DNA of 64,000 nucleotides. It comes from SG8-30 sp964406445 (GTDB lineage: Bacteria; Pseudomonadota; Gammaproteobacteria; Steroidobacterales; Steroidobacteraceae). The notes under the pieces are model-generated. The model made no database searches and was not told where the DNA came from. It saw nothing but the letters and a program-made list of their open reading frames with translations. Position numbers and translations under genes: made by a program. Location of the stretch: NCBI GenBank assembly GCA_964406445.1, contig CAYORU010000002.1, positions 124,001 through 188,000 on the forward strand, given 5' to 3'. Below, one piece after another: positions 24,049 through 33,641 of the stretch (its first letter is position 1; every line of letters starts with the position of its first letter).

Positions 24049-25215
24049 ATGGAACTGAGGGGCAACTGGAACTACCCGACCGCGATCCGCTTCGGCGCCG
24101 GCCGCATCGCCGAGCTGCCGGACGCGTGCAGGAGCCTCGGCATGACGCGGCCGCTGCTCGTGACCGACCCGGGCCTCGCCGGCCTGCCGATGGTCGCGCG
24201 GGCCGTCGCGCTGTGCCGCGGCGCCGGCCTCGGCTGCGAGGTCTTCTCGGACGTGCAGCCGAACCCGGTCGAGGAGAACGTGACGCGAGGTGTCGCGGCC
24301 TATCGTGCCGGCGGCCATGACGGCGTGATCGCCTTCGGCGGCGGCAGCGGGCTCGACGGCGCCAAGGCGATCGCCCTGATGGTCGGCCAGAAACGCCCGC
24401 TCTTCGACTTCGAGGACCGCGAGGACTGGTTCACGCGCGTCGACGTCGCCGGCATGGCGCCGGTGGTCGCGGTGCCGACCACGGCCGGCACCGGCTCGGA
24501 GGTCGGCCGCGCGTCCGTCATCACCGACGTCCGCGACCATACCAAGAAGATCATCTTTCACCCGAGGATGCTGCCTGCGATCGTGATCGAGGACCCCGAG
24601 CTGACCCTCGGCCTGCCGGCCAAGGTCACGGCGGCGACCGGCATGGACGCGCTGTCGCACTGCCTGGAGGCCTGGTGCTCGCCCTTCTACCACCCCATGG
24701 CCGAGGGCATCGCCGCCGAGGGCATGCGGCTGATCCGCGAATGGCTGCCCCGCGCCGTTGCGGACGGCGCCGACCTCGAGGCGCGTTCGCACATGCTGGT
24801 CGCCTCCTCGATGGGCGCGACCGCGTTCCAGAAGGGCCTCGGCGCGATGCACAGCCTGAGCCATCCCTGCGGCGCGAACCTCGACACCCACCACGGGCTG
24901 ACCAACGCGGTGGTCATGCCCTACGTGCTGGTGTGGAACCGCCGCGCGATCGAGGAAAGGATGGTGCGGCTGTCGGCCTACCTGGGGCTCGGGAAGCAGA
25001 CCTTCGACGGATTCCTCGACTGGGTGCTCGAGATGCGCGCAGGCATCGGCATTCCGAGCACGCTCGCCGACATCGGCGTGCGCGAGGAGCACGCCGCGGC
25101 CTTCGCGCCGCAGGCGCTCGCCGATCCCTCGACCGGCGGCAACCCGCTGCCGATGACCGAGGCCGATTTCCGCGCGCTCTACCTGCGCTGCATACGCGGC
25201 AAGCTGGGCCGCTAG
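24049..25215 (+). CDS. Iron-containing (group III) alcohol dehydrogenase
   Basis: A 388-residue enzyme of the Fe-ADH family. It has the NAD(P)-binding element AFGGGSGLDGAKAIAL, PTTAGTGSEVGRASVI, and the metal ligands in GMDALSHCLEAW and HSLSHPCGANLDTHHG (Asp and three His). ATG 24049 follows GGAGAAGC. It interconverts an alcohol and aldehyde, plausibly supplying the ALDH encoded upstream. Separation from that gene by the repeat cluster may alter co-expression. Confidence 0.92.
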   Translation: MELRGNWNYPTAIRFGAGRIAELPDACRSLGMTRPLLVTDPGLAGLPMVARAVALCRGAGLGCEVFSDVQPNPVEENVTRGVAAYRAGGHDGVIAFGGGSGLDGAKAIALMVGQKRPLFDFEDREDWFTRVDVAGMAPVVAVPTTAGTGSEVGRASVITDVRDHTKKIIFHPRMLPAIVIEDPELTLGLPAKVTAATGMDALSHCLEAWCSPFYHPMAEGIAAEGMRLIREWLPRAVADGADLEARSHMLVASSMGATAFQKGLGAMHSLSHPCGANLDTHHGLTNAVVMPYVLVWNRRAIEERMVRLSAYLGLGKQTFDGFLDWVLEMRAGIGIPSTLADIGVREEHAAAFAPQALADPSTGGNPLPMTEADFRALYLRCIRGKLGR

Positions 25216-25280
25216 CCGTGCCGGCCGGTACAGGCGCGGCGGCGGCGGCGCGCGCCCTCGTCCTGACGACCGGAGTGATC

Positions 25281-26300
25281 ATGACCACCGCGAGCGTCGC
25301 CCAGCCCCGCGACCCGATGGAGCCGGCCTCGGACCCGGCCAGCGCCTTCGCGTCGCCGCTGCGCGTCGTCACGGTGACAACCGGCGATCCGCTCGCGATG
25401 CGCCGCCTGCTGCAGGACGCCTTTGCGCTGCTGCCCGCCACGAGCGCCGTGACCGGCGGCGAGGCCGAGGCGCTCGCCGCGCACTGGGGCCTGCCGCCGT
25501 CGAAGCGGCTCGACGTCATCACCTATTCCCGGCCGGACCTGCCGGCTGCGGCTGCGGTGCGCGTCGTCGCCGTGCCGCCGTCGACACCGTCGAGCCGCCC
25601 TGGCTATGGCGCGACTTTTCCGGGCGGCCTTGGCGTAGGCTTTCCGGTCTCGGGTCTCGCCGAACGCGAGACGATCATCGCAGCCCACGGCTTCCGCTCG
25701 GCGGCAGGCGTCATGGCCATGCAGTTCCCGCGCGCCGACGGCAGCCTCTACAAGGTCGAGGAAGGCATCTACGAGGGCCCCGACGACGTGCTCCTGCTCG
25801 GGGTGGACCGCCACGACCAGCGCGCCATCGGGCCGATCGATCCGGCGCTTCGCATCGGCGGGCCGGCCTACTCGAGCCTGATCACGGGTGATGCGGACGC
25901 GATCGCGCCGCTGCTCGGGGGCGTGCTCGGCTACGAGCGGCGGCGCGAGTTCGTGTTCGAGAGCCGCGGGCCCGCGGGCGGGCTGCAGGTGCCGCCCGGC
26001 ACGAAGTACCGCTTCCAGCAGTGGTTCGCACCCGGCGCCTCGACCGGCTACCTCGTCGTGATGGATCCCGAGGACGCCTTCCAGCCGGCGCCCGCGCCGC
26101 TCGGGCCGGCCTCGCGCGGCATCTCGATGTGGAGCTTCGAGGTGCCGGACCTCGACGCCGCGCTCGACCGCGCCGAGGCAGCCGGGGTCGCGATCCTGCG
26201 CCGGCCGGCGACGATCACGCTGCCGGAGGGCCACCGCGTTCGCTCGCTCGTGCTCGCGACCCCCGATGGCTTCCCCGTGGAGCTCACCAGCCCGCGCTAG
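25281..26300 (+). CDS. VOC-superfamily protein, two-domain
   Basis: A 339-residue protein with two glyoxalase-like halves: an N-half starting LRVVTVTTGDPLAMRRLL and a C-half with AYSSLITGDADAIAPLL and ISMWSFEVPDLDAALDRAEAAG. The ending PEGHRVRSLVLATPDGFPVEL is typical of VOC folds. Metal ligands are not obvious, so it may be a binding or divergent member. ATG 25281 has GGAG upstream. A GTG at 25218 would add 21 Ala-rich residues. It closes the plus-strand catabolic set and converges on the M28 peptidase. Confidence 0.8.
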   Translation: MTTASVAQPRDPMEPASDPASAFASPLRVVTVTTGDPLAMRRLLQDAFALLPATSAVTGGEAEALAAHWGLPPSKRLDVITYSRPDLPAAAAVRVVAVPPSTPSSRPGYGATFPGGLGVGFPVSGLAERETIIAAHGFRSAAGVMAMQFPRADGSLYKVEEGIYEGPDDVLLLGVDRHDQRAIGPIDPALRIGGPAYSSLITGDADAIAPLLGGVLGYERRREFVFESRGPAGGLQVPPGTKYRFQQWFAPGASTGYLVVMDPEDAFQPAPAPLGPASRGISMWSFEVPDLDAALDRAEAAGVAILRRPATITLPEGHRVRSLVLATPDGFPVELTSPR

Positions 26301-26324
26301 GAAAGCCGCGCCGCGCCGACGGCG

Positions 26325-28001
26325 TCAGTCGCCCGTGGCCGCCGCGCGGCTCCTGTCGCGGATCGCCCGGAACTCGCTCGTCTCGCGCCACTGCGGCCAG
26401 GCGGCCGAATTGGAGAGCGTCAGGCCTACGTCGAAGTAGGCCGCCAGCTCCTTCATGATCCCGCGCGCATCCCAGGCCGGGTCGTACTCGTCGCTCGGCT
26501 TGTGATAGTGGTTGGCGAAGTAGTTCGCTTCCCAGGCCCGGCCGCGCTCCGGGCCGTCCTGCACGTGGTCGTGGCCGGCTTTCGCGTAGAGCATGGGCAC
26601 GCCCTGCTTGGCGAGGTTGAAGTGATCCGAGCGGTAGTAGAAGCCGACCTCGGGGGTGGGCTCGGGGACGATCTCCATGCCTTGCCTGGCCGCGGCCGCG
26701 CGCAGGTAGCCGTCGAGCTCCGAGTTGCCGTAGCCCATGACCCGCAGGTCACGCGTTTCGCCGATCAGGTAGAGGTTGTCCATGTTGATGCCGCCGACCA
26801 TCTGCGCCACGGGCACCGGCGGGTTTTCCCCGAAGTACTGGCTGCCGAGCAAGCCGCTCTCCTCGGCGGTGAACGCCACGAACATGACCGAGCGATCCGG
26901 CCGTGGCCGGGTCGCGCCGAAGGCTCGGGCGAGCTCGAGCAGGGCGGCGGTGCCGGTGGCGTTGTCGGACGCGCCGTTGAACACCGTGTCCGTCGCGGTA
27001 ACCCCGCCGATGTTCAGGATCTTCCCGAGGTGGTCCCAGTGCGCGGTGTAGAGGAAATGCTCGTCGGCGCGCTCCCGGCCCGGCAGCACGCCGACGACGT
27101 TGTAGGACTTGCCGTGACGGACGATGTTGCGCACGCCCGTGGTGGCCTCGAGGCCGAGCGGCCGCGAGGCGCCGCCACGCTCCAGGGCCTCTGCCTTGAG
27201 CCGGTCGTAGTCCTGGCCCGCGAGCGCCAGCAGGCGCCGCGTCGCGTCCTCGGCGATCCAGCCTTCGAGCGCGAGGCGCTTCGACTCGAAGTCCGCCAGC
27301 TCGAGATCGAGCTGCGGGCGGGCCGCGCCGTTGCGCGGCACGTCCCAGGGGTAGCCCGCCGCGGCCGTCTCGTGGATCACGAGCAGCCCGGCGGCGCCCT
27401 GGCGCATGGCCTCCTCGAACTTGTAGGTCCAGCGGCCGTAGTAGGTCATCGCCTTGCCGGTGAACAGGGCGGGATCGCCGGTCGCGTAGCCGGGATCGTT
27501 CACCAGCGCGAGCACGAGCTTGCCTTTCACGTCGAGGCCGGCGTAGTCGTTCCAGCCGTACTCGGGCGCGACGATGCCGTAGCCGGCGAAGACCACCCCG
27601 GCGTCGGCGACGCCCGAGGCCGGCACGGGCCGGCGCGTCCAGGCGACGTAGTCTTCCGCGTAGCGCAGGCTGATCGCGCCCGTCGTCCCGCGGATCTCCA
27701 TCGTCGAGTCCGGACGGGTCGTCACCTCGACGAGCGGCACGGCCTGGCGGAAGCTGCCGCCCATGCCCGGCTCGAGCCCCGCTGCGCGGAACTGCGCCTC
27801 GATGTACTCGAGCGTCTTTTCCTCGCCCGGCGTGCCTGGCGCGCGGCCCTCGAACTCGTCGGAGGCGAGCCGCTCGACGTGGGTGCGCCAGGCGGCTTCT
27901 TGGAAGCCGGGCGTGTAGGCGCTCTCCGTGGTGGCCGACGTGGTGCAGCCGGCGAGAAGTGCCGCGGCGAGGAGCGGCGGCAGCGGGAATCGATGCGTCA
28001 T
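26325..28001 (-). CDS. M28 family metallopeptidase, lipoprotein
   Basis: A 558-residue secreted zinc peptidase. Residues 1-19 are a lipoprotein signal ending LLAGC. A PA-like insert lies around 130-250 (GVVFAGYGIVAPEYGWNDY). The catalytic domain carries the di-zinc ligands in FLYTAHWDHLGK (His), FNGASDNATGTAALLE (Asp), AEESGLLGSQYF (Glu pair), GINMDNL (Asp) and NHYHKPSDEY (His). It is an aminopeptidase or carboxypeptidase acting at the outer membrane or periplasm. The start at ATG 28001 gives the clean lipoprotein signal, while longer frames reach antisense of the next gene. Confidence 0.93.
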   Translation of the reverse strand: MTHRFPLPPLLAAALLAGCTTSATTESAYTPGFQEAAWRTHVERLASDEFEGRAPGTPGEEKTLEYIEAQFRAAGLEPGMGGSFRQAVPLVEVTTRPDSTMEIRGTTGAISLRYAEDYVAWTRRPVPASGVADAGVVFAGYGIVAPEYGWNDYAGLDVKGKLVLALVNDPGYATGDPALFTGKAMTYYGRWTYKFEEAMRQGAAGLLVIHETAAAGYPWDVPRNGAARPQLDLELADFESKRLALEGWIAEDATRRLLALAGQDYDRLKAEALERGGASRPLGLEATTGVRNIVRHGKSYNVVGVLPGRERADEHFLYTAHWDHLGKILNIGGVTATDTVFNGASDNATGTAALLELARAFGATRPRPDRSVMFVAFTAEESGLLGSQYFGENPPVPVAQMVGGINMDNLYLIGETRDLRVMGYGNSELDGYLRAAAARQGMEIVPEPTPEVGFYYRSDHFNLAKQGVPMLYAKAGHDHVQDGPERGRAWEANYFANHYHKPSDEYDPAWDARGIMKELAAYFDVGLTLSNSAAWPQWRETSEFRAIRDRSRAAATGD

Positions 28002-28173
28002 GGGCGGGATCCAGCGACCTGGCCTGGGGTTCGAGTCTAGTCGAGTGGGCTTTCCGCGGTAACCCATGATCCAGCCTCGCCGCGCCGACCTTCGGCTTCC
28101 AACGGGCCGGGCGGAGCCTGCCACGAGCTAGAATCCTCGCGGGGCCGGACCTTGCCGGCGGCGGGTCGGTCGC

Positions 28174-29052
28174 ATGGCGCAGGCGGTCCTCGGCATCATC
28201 GGCGGCTCCGGGTTCTACGAGCTTCCCGGCCTGGAAGACGTCGACGAGCGGCTCGTGGCGACGCCCTGGGGCGAGCCGTCCGACGCGCTGCGACTGGGCC
28301 GCGTCGGTGCCACGCGCGTCGTGTTCCTGTCGCGCCACGGGCGCGGCCACCGCCTGGCCCCCTCAGACATCAACTACCGGGCCAACATCGACGCATTGAA
28401 GCGCTGTGGCGTGACGGATCTCGTATCCTTCTCGGCCTGCGGGTCCTTCCGCGAGGACCTGCCGCCGGGGACCTTCGTCCTCGTGGACGACTTCGTCGAC
28501 CGCACTTCGCGCCGGGCGTCCTCGTTCTTCGGCGCCGGCTGCGTGGCGCACGTACCTTTCGCCCACCCGGTGAGCCCGCTGCTGGTGGACCTCGTCGAGC
28601 ACGCGGCCCGCGCGGAGGGTGTTCCCCACCGCCGTGGCGGCACGGCCTTGTGCATGGAGGGACCGCAGTTCTCGACGCTGGCCGAGTCGCGCACCCATCG
28701 CGCCCTCGGCTACGACGTGGTGAACATGACCTCGATGCCGGAGGCGAAGCTCGCCCGCGAGGCGGAGATCAGCTACGCGCTGGTCGCGATGGTCACCGAC
28801 TTCGACTGCTGGCATCCGTCGCACGACAGGGTGGACGTGGCCGGCGTGCTGCGCGTGATGCAGGACAACCGGGACAAGGCGCTTCGGCTGTTCGCGCGCC
28901 TCGCGCGGGATTTCCCGCCCGAGCATCCCCCGTGTCCCGCGGGCTCCGACCGTGCGCTCGACGGCGCGATCCTGACGGCGCCCGGGGCGCGCGACCCGGC
29001 GATCGTGGCGCGCCTCTCGGCCGTCGCCGGGCGCGTGCTGGGGAGCGGCTGA
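28174..29052 (+). CDS. mtnP: S-methyl-5'-thioadenosine phosphorylase
   Basis: A 292-residue MTAP-type purine nucleoside phosphorylase. Features are GIIGGSGFYELPGLE, FLSRHGRGHRLAPSDINYR (phosphate site), LCMEGPQFSTLAES, NMTSMPEAKLAREAEISYAL, and the MVTDFDCWH base-binding segment that separates MTAP from PNP. It cleaves methylthioadenosine with phosphate to adenine and methylthioribose-1-phosphate. It heads a three-gene operon with mtnA and a class II aldolase. A TAGAAT hexamer at 28129 could be its -10. Confidence 0.93.
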   Translation: MAQAVLGIIGGSGFYELPGLEDVDERLVATPWGEPSDALRLGRVGATRVVFLSRHGRGHRLAPSDINYRANIDALKRCGVTDLVSFSACGSFREDLPPGTFVLVDDFVDRTSRRASSFFGAGCVAHVPFAHPVSPLLVDLVEHAARAEGVPHRRGGTALCMEGPQFSTLAESRTHRALGYDVVNMTSMPEAKLAREAEISYALVAMVTDFDCWHPSHDRVDVAGVLRVMQDNRDKALRLFARLARDFPPEHPPCPAGSDRALDGAILTAPGARDPAIVARLSAVAGRVLGSG

Positions 29053-29055
29053 GCC

Positions 29056-30152
<1,097 letters not shown>

Positions 30153-30156
<4 letters not shown>

Positions 30157-30809
30157 TGCCGGCGGACGACGCGCGCGCCGCGATCCTGCACGTGGCCCGG
30201 GCGCTCGACGCGGCCGGGCTCGTGCCCAACAAGTCGGGCAACGTGTCCTGCCGCACGCCGGCGGGCATGTTGATCACGCCGTCGGGCGTGCCCTACCGGC
30301 AGCTCGAGCCGGCGGCGCTGGTCGAGATCGGCGAGCGGGCGCCGCCGACGGAGGGCGGGGCCGGCGGGCCGCGTCCGTCGTCGGAATGGCGGATGCACGC
30401 CGCGATCTACGCGCGGCGTCCCGACGCGGGCGCCATCGTCCACACCCACAGCCCGCGCGCGACCGCGCTCGCCTGCACGGGGCGCGGCTTGCCGCCCTTC
30501 CACTACATGATCGCGCTCGCTGGCGGCGCGGTCCGCTGCATGCCCTACGAGACTTTCGGCAGCGAGGCGCTCGCCGCGGCCGCGGTGCGTGGATTGTGGC
30601 GTCGGCGGGCCGTGCTGCTCGCCAACCACGGCGTCGTGGCCGTCGGCCCGACGCCGGCGCGTGCCATGGCGGTGGCGGTCGAGGTCGAGAACCTGGCGGG
30701 CCAGTACCTGGACCTGCTGGCCGCCGGGCTCGAGCCCGCGCGGCTCGCGGACGCCGAGCTGGATGTGGTGACAGGGAAGTTCGCCGACTACGGCCGGCTC
30801 GACCCCTGA
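30153..30809 (+). CDS. Class II aldolase, methylthioribulose/deoxyribulose-1-phosphate type
   Basis: A 218-residue zinc aldolase of the fuculose-phosphate aldolase/adducin family. The zinc site is formed by HTHSPRATALAC (His-x-His) and LLANHGVVAVG (His), with Glu in SSEWRMH as catalytic candidate. NKSGNVSCRT is the phosphate-binding loop. Directly after mtnP and mtnA, this set matches the DHAP shunt, in which methylthioribulose-1-phosphate (or 5-deoxyribulose-1-phosphate) is split to DHAP and an aldehyde. MtnB dehydratase has a similar fold, but mtnC/mtnD-like partners are not seen here, so the aldolase is preferred. Confidence 0.8.
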
Positions 30810-30857
30810 CGGAACGCGATCGGCGCCCGCCGGTCGAATTCCCCAGGAGGACCTGCC

Positions 30858-31253
30858 ATGAGGACAGCGATCACCCTGCTCGCCTGCATGGGCGTGCTCG
30901 CCGGCTGCGCCGCCGGCCCGGCCCGCGTCGAGGCCAACGAGACACTGGAACGCTACCTCGCCTACGCGGGCGAGCCCGTCCGCCAGTTCAACAGCTTCGG
31001 CCTGCATGGCTGGACGCCGCTGGCGCGCGACCGGCTGCTGCTGTGGACCGGCGTCAACGAGGCCTGGCTGATCACGGTCTGGGATACCTGCCGGGACCTG
31101 GACTTCGCGAACGCCATCAAGGTCACCTCGACCGCGAGCAGCATCAGCAGCTTCGAGACCGTCCGCGTGGGCCGGGACCGCTGTCCGATCCGCGAGATCC
31201 GCCCCGTCGACGTCCGGGCGATGAAGGCCGAGAAGCGCGAGGGGTCGCGCTGA
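30858..31253 (+). CDS. DUF6491-like lipoprotein
   Basis: A 131-residue protein with a lipoprotein signal (LLACMGVLAGC). The mature part has the pattern of DUF6491 proteins of gammaproteobacteria: FNSFGLHGWTPLARDRLLLW, then NEAWLITVWDTCRDLDFA and DRCPIREIRPVDV, with two cysteines that could form a disulfide. An excellent ribosome site, AGGAGGACCTGCC, precedes the ATG. Function unknown. It lies alone between the MTA salvage operon and the TIR gene. Confidence 0.8.
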   Translation: MRTAITLLACMGVLAGCAAGPARVEANETLERYLAYAGEPVRQFNSFGLHGWTPLARDRLLLWTGVNEAWLITVWDTCRDLDFANAIKVTSTASSISSFETVRVGRDRCPIREIRPVDVRAMKAEKREGSR

Positions 31254-31333
31254 AGCCGCGGCTACCCGGACCCTGCGCGCCTGCACGCGCGTTGGAGTAA
31301 CCTGTCGCTCCGCATCGGACCGCGGGCACGCGC

Positions 31334-33532
31334 GTGCAGTCCTCCTCGAAGTACAGGGCGTTCATCAGCTACAGCCACGCCGACGACAAGTGGGCGCGAT
31401 GGCTGCACCGTGAGTTGGAGACCTACCGTGTCCCGCGCCGGCTCGTCGGGCGCGAGACGCCCTTCGGGCCGGTGCCGGAACGACTCGCGCCGGTGTTCCG
31501 CGACCGCGAGGAGCTGCCGAGCGCGACCAGCCTCGGCGACACCCTGACCCAGGCGCTCCGGGACTCTGCATTCCAGATCGTGGTCTGCTCGCCGGCTGCG
31601 GCGCGCTCGCACTGGGTCAACGAGGAGATCCTGACCTTCAAGCGCCTCGGGCGCTCCGACCGGATTCTCTGCCTGATCGTGGCCGGAGAGCCTGGCGCAT
31701 CGTTCATGGAGTCGCCGCCGGCGCCCGAATGCTTCCCGCCGGCGCTGCTTTACGAGATGAGCGTCGACGGCTGCCTCACCGAGCAGCGCAGCGAGCCGAT
31801 CGCGGCCGACGCGCGCGAAGGCAAGGACGGCAAGGCGCTGGCGCGCCTCAAGCTCGTCGCCGGGATGCTCGGCGTCGGCCTCGACGAGCTGAGGCAGCGC
31901 GAGGCCCAGCGCCGCGCCCGGCGCATGGCGGCGCTCGCCAGCGCCTCGCTCGTCGGCATGGCGATCACGACGGTGCTCGCGGCCACCGCATGGGTCGCGC
32001 GCAACGAGGCCGAGCAGCAGCGGGCGCGTGCCGAGGCCGAGGCGGAGACGGCCCGGCAGACGACCCGGTTCATGGTGGATCTGTTCAAGGTGTCCGACCC
32101 GAGCGAGGCCCTCGGCAACACCATCACCGCCCGCGAGATCCTCGACAGGGGCGCGGCCCGCATCGAGCAGGAGCTGGCCGGCCAGCCAGCGGTGCAGGCG
32201 ACGCTCATGGACACCATGGGCACGGTGTACACCAGTCTCGGGCTCTATCCGCAGGCGATCCCGCTGGTGCGCCGCGCCGCCGAGCAGCGCAGGGCGCTGT
32301 TCGGGCGTGACAGCCCCGGGGTCGCGCAGAGCCTCAACCAGCTCGGCACGGTGCTGGCGTTGTCCGCCGAGTACGACGAGGCGGAGCGCCGACTGCGGGA
32401 GGCGCTCGACATCCGGCGCAGGATGCTCGGCGAGGGCGACCTGGAGGTGGCGCAGACGGAGCGCGCGCTCGCCGACGTCCTCACCCGCCGGGGCGAGTTC
32501 GATGCTGCCGAACCTCTCATCCGGGCGGCGCTCGATACCCGCCGTGCCCGGCACGCCGGGCCGCATGCGGACGTCGCCCAGAGCCTCGAGGACCTCGGGC
32601 TCAACTACGCCGACCGCGGGCAGTACGACGAGGGCGTCGCCTACCTGCGGCAGGCGGTGACGATGCAGCGTGACCTCCACCCCGGACCGCACCCTGCGCT
32701 CGCGACGGCGATCAGCAACCTGGCATTCGTGCTCGTCAACCTGGACGAGCTGGACGAGGCCGAGCCGCTCTATCGCGAGGCGCTGCGCATGAACCGCAGG
32801 CTGCTCGGCGCGGCGCACCCCGAACTCGCCGCGAGCCTCAACAACCTCGCCTGGGTGCTCGAGCTGCGGGGCCGCTACGGCGAGGCGGAGGGCACTTACC
32901 GCGAGTCGCTCGAAATGAGCCGCCGGCTCCTCGGCGACGGACATCCTTCTGTCGCGGCCACGCTCTACAACATGGCCTTCGTGCGCGACGCGCGCGGCGA
33001 CCGCCAGGGCGCGGAGGGATTGCTGCGCGAGTCGCTCGATATCCGCCGGCGCACGCTCGGTAGCGAGCACCCCGACGTCGCCGCCGCCGCCAACAGCCTC
33101 GCCATCTGGCTGGTCGAGGGCGGGAAGCTCGAGGAAGCCGCTGCGCTGATCGACGAGAGCCTCGCCATCCGGCGCAAGGCCCTCGGCGACGGCCATCCTC
33201 AGGTCGGCAGCGTGCTGACCGTCAGGGCCGGGCTGCTGCTGGCCGAGCGCAGGCTCGAGGAGTCGGCGGCCGTCGCCGCCGAGGCCCAGCGCCTGTTCGC
33301 CGCCGCGCTGCCGCCCGGGCACTGGCAGACCGCGTGGGCGATGAGCGTGCAGGGCGCGGCGCTCGCGGGACTCGGGCGCTTTGCCGAGGCCGAGAGGCTG
33401 CTGCTCGGGAGCCTCGAGCCGCTGGCGCGCTCGCCCATCCCCGGCCTGCAGTCGCAGTGCCGGCAGCGGCTCGCCGCGCTGTACGAGGCCTGGGGCCGGC
33501 CGGCAGATGCCGGAAAGTTCCGGGCCGGCTGA
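31334..33532 (+). CDS. TIR domain - transmembrane helix - TPR repeat protein
   Basis: A 732-residue protein. Residues 5-150 form a TIR domain (YRAFISYSHADDKWARWL; SHWVNEEILTF with Glu97/Glu98 at the place of the TIR NADase glutamate). A membrane helix follows at about 198-222, then a coiled segment and, from about 265 to the end, kinesin-light-chain-like TPRs of about 42 residues with AEPLxREAL-type units. The N-terminal TIR should be cytoplasmic, with the TPR side on the other face or also cytoplasmic depending on topology. GTG start at 31334 gives the full TIR domain. It heads a cluster rich in nucleotide-signalling proteins. Signalling or defence roles are inference. Confidence 0.85.
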   Translation: MQSSSKYRAFISYSHADDKWARWLHRELETYRVPRRLVGRETPFGPVPERLAPVFRDREELPSATSLGDTLTQALRDSAFQIVVCSPAAARSHWVNEEILTFKRLGRSDRILCLIVAGEPGASFMESPPAPECFPPALLYEMSVDGCLTEQRSEPIAADAREGKDGKALARLKLVAGMLGVGLDELRQREAQRRARRMAALASASLVGMAITTVLAATAWVARNEAEQQRARAEAEAETARQTTRFMVDLFKVSDPSEALGNTITAREILDRGAARIEQELAGQPAVQATLMDTMGTVYTSLGLYPQAIPLVRRAAEQRRALFGRDSPGVAQSLNQLGTVLALSAEYDEAERRLREALDIRRRMLGEGDLEVAQTERALADVLTRRGEFDAAEPLIRAALDTRRARHAGPHADVAQSLEDLGLNYADRGQYDEGVAYLRQAVTMQRDLHPGPHPALATAISNLAFVLVNLDELDEAEPLYREALRMNRRLLGAAHPELAASLNNLAWVLELRGRYGEAEGTYRESLEMSRRLLGDGHPSVAATLYNMAFVRDARGDRQGAEGLLRESLDIRRRTLGSEHPDVAAAANSLAIWLVEGGKLEEAAALIDESLAIRRKALGDGHPQVGSVLTVRAGLLLAERRLEESAAVAAEAQRLFAAALPPGHWQTAWAMSVQGAALAGLGRFAEAERLLLGSLEPLARSPIPGLQSQCRQRLAALYEAWGRPADAGKFRAG

Positions 33533-33641
33533 CCCGGCGCGTTATGTCCGCCGCCGGGATCGTGCGGCCCGCGGCCGAAACAGGTTGCGACCCGGGAATC
33601 TGTTATCGTCGCGGAAAACAACTCCACGCCAGGGGATGAAC

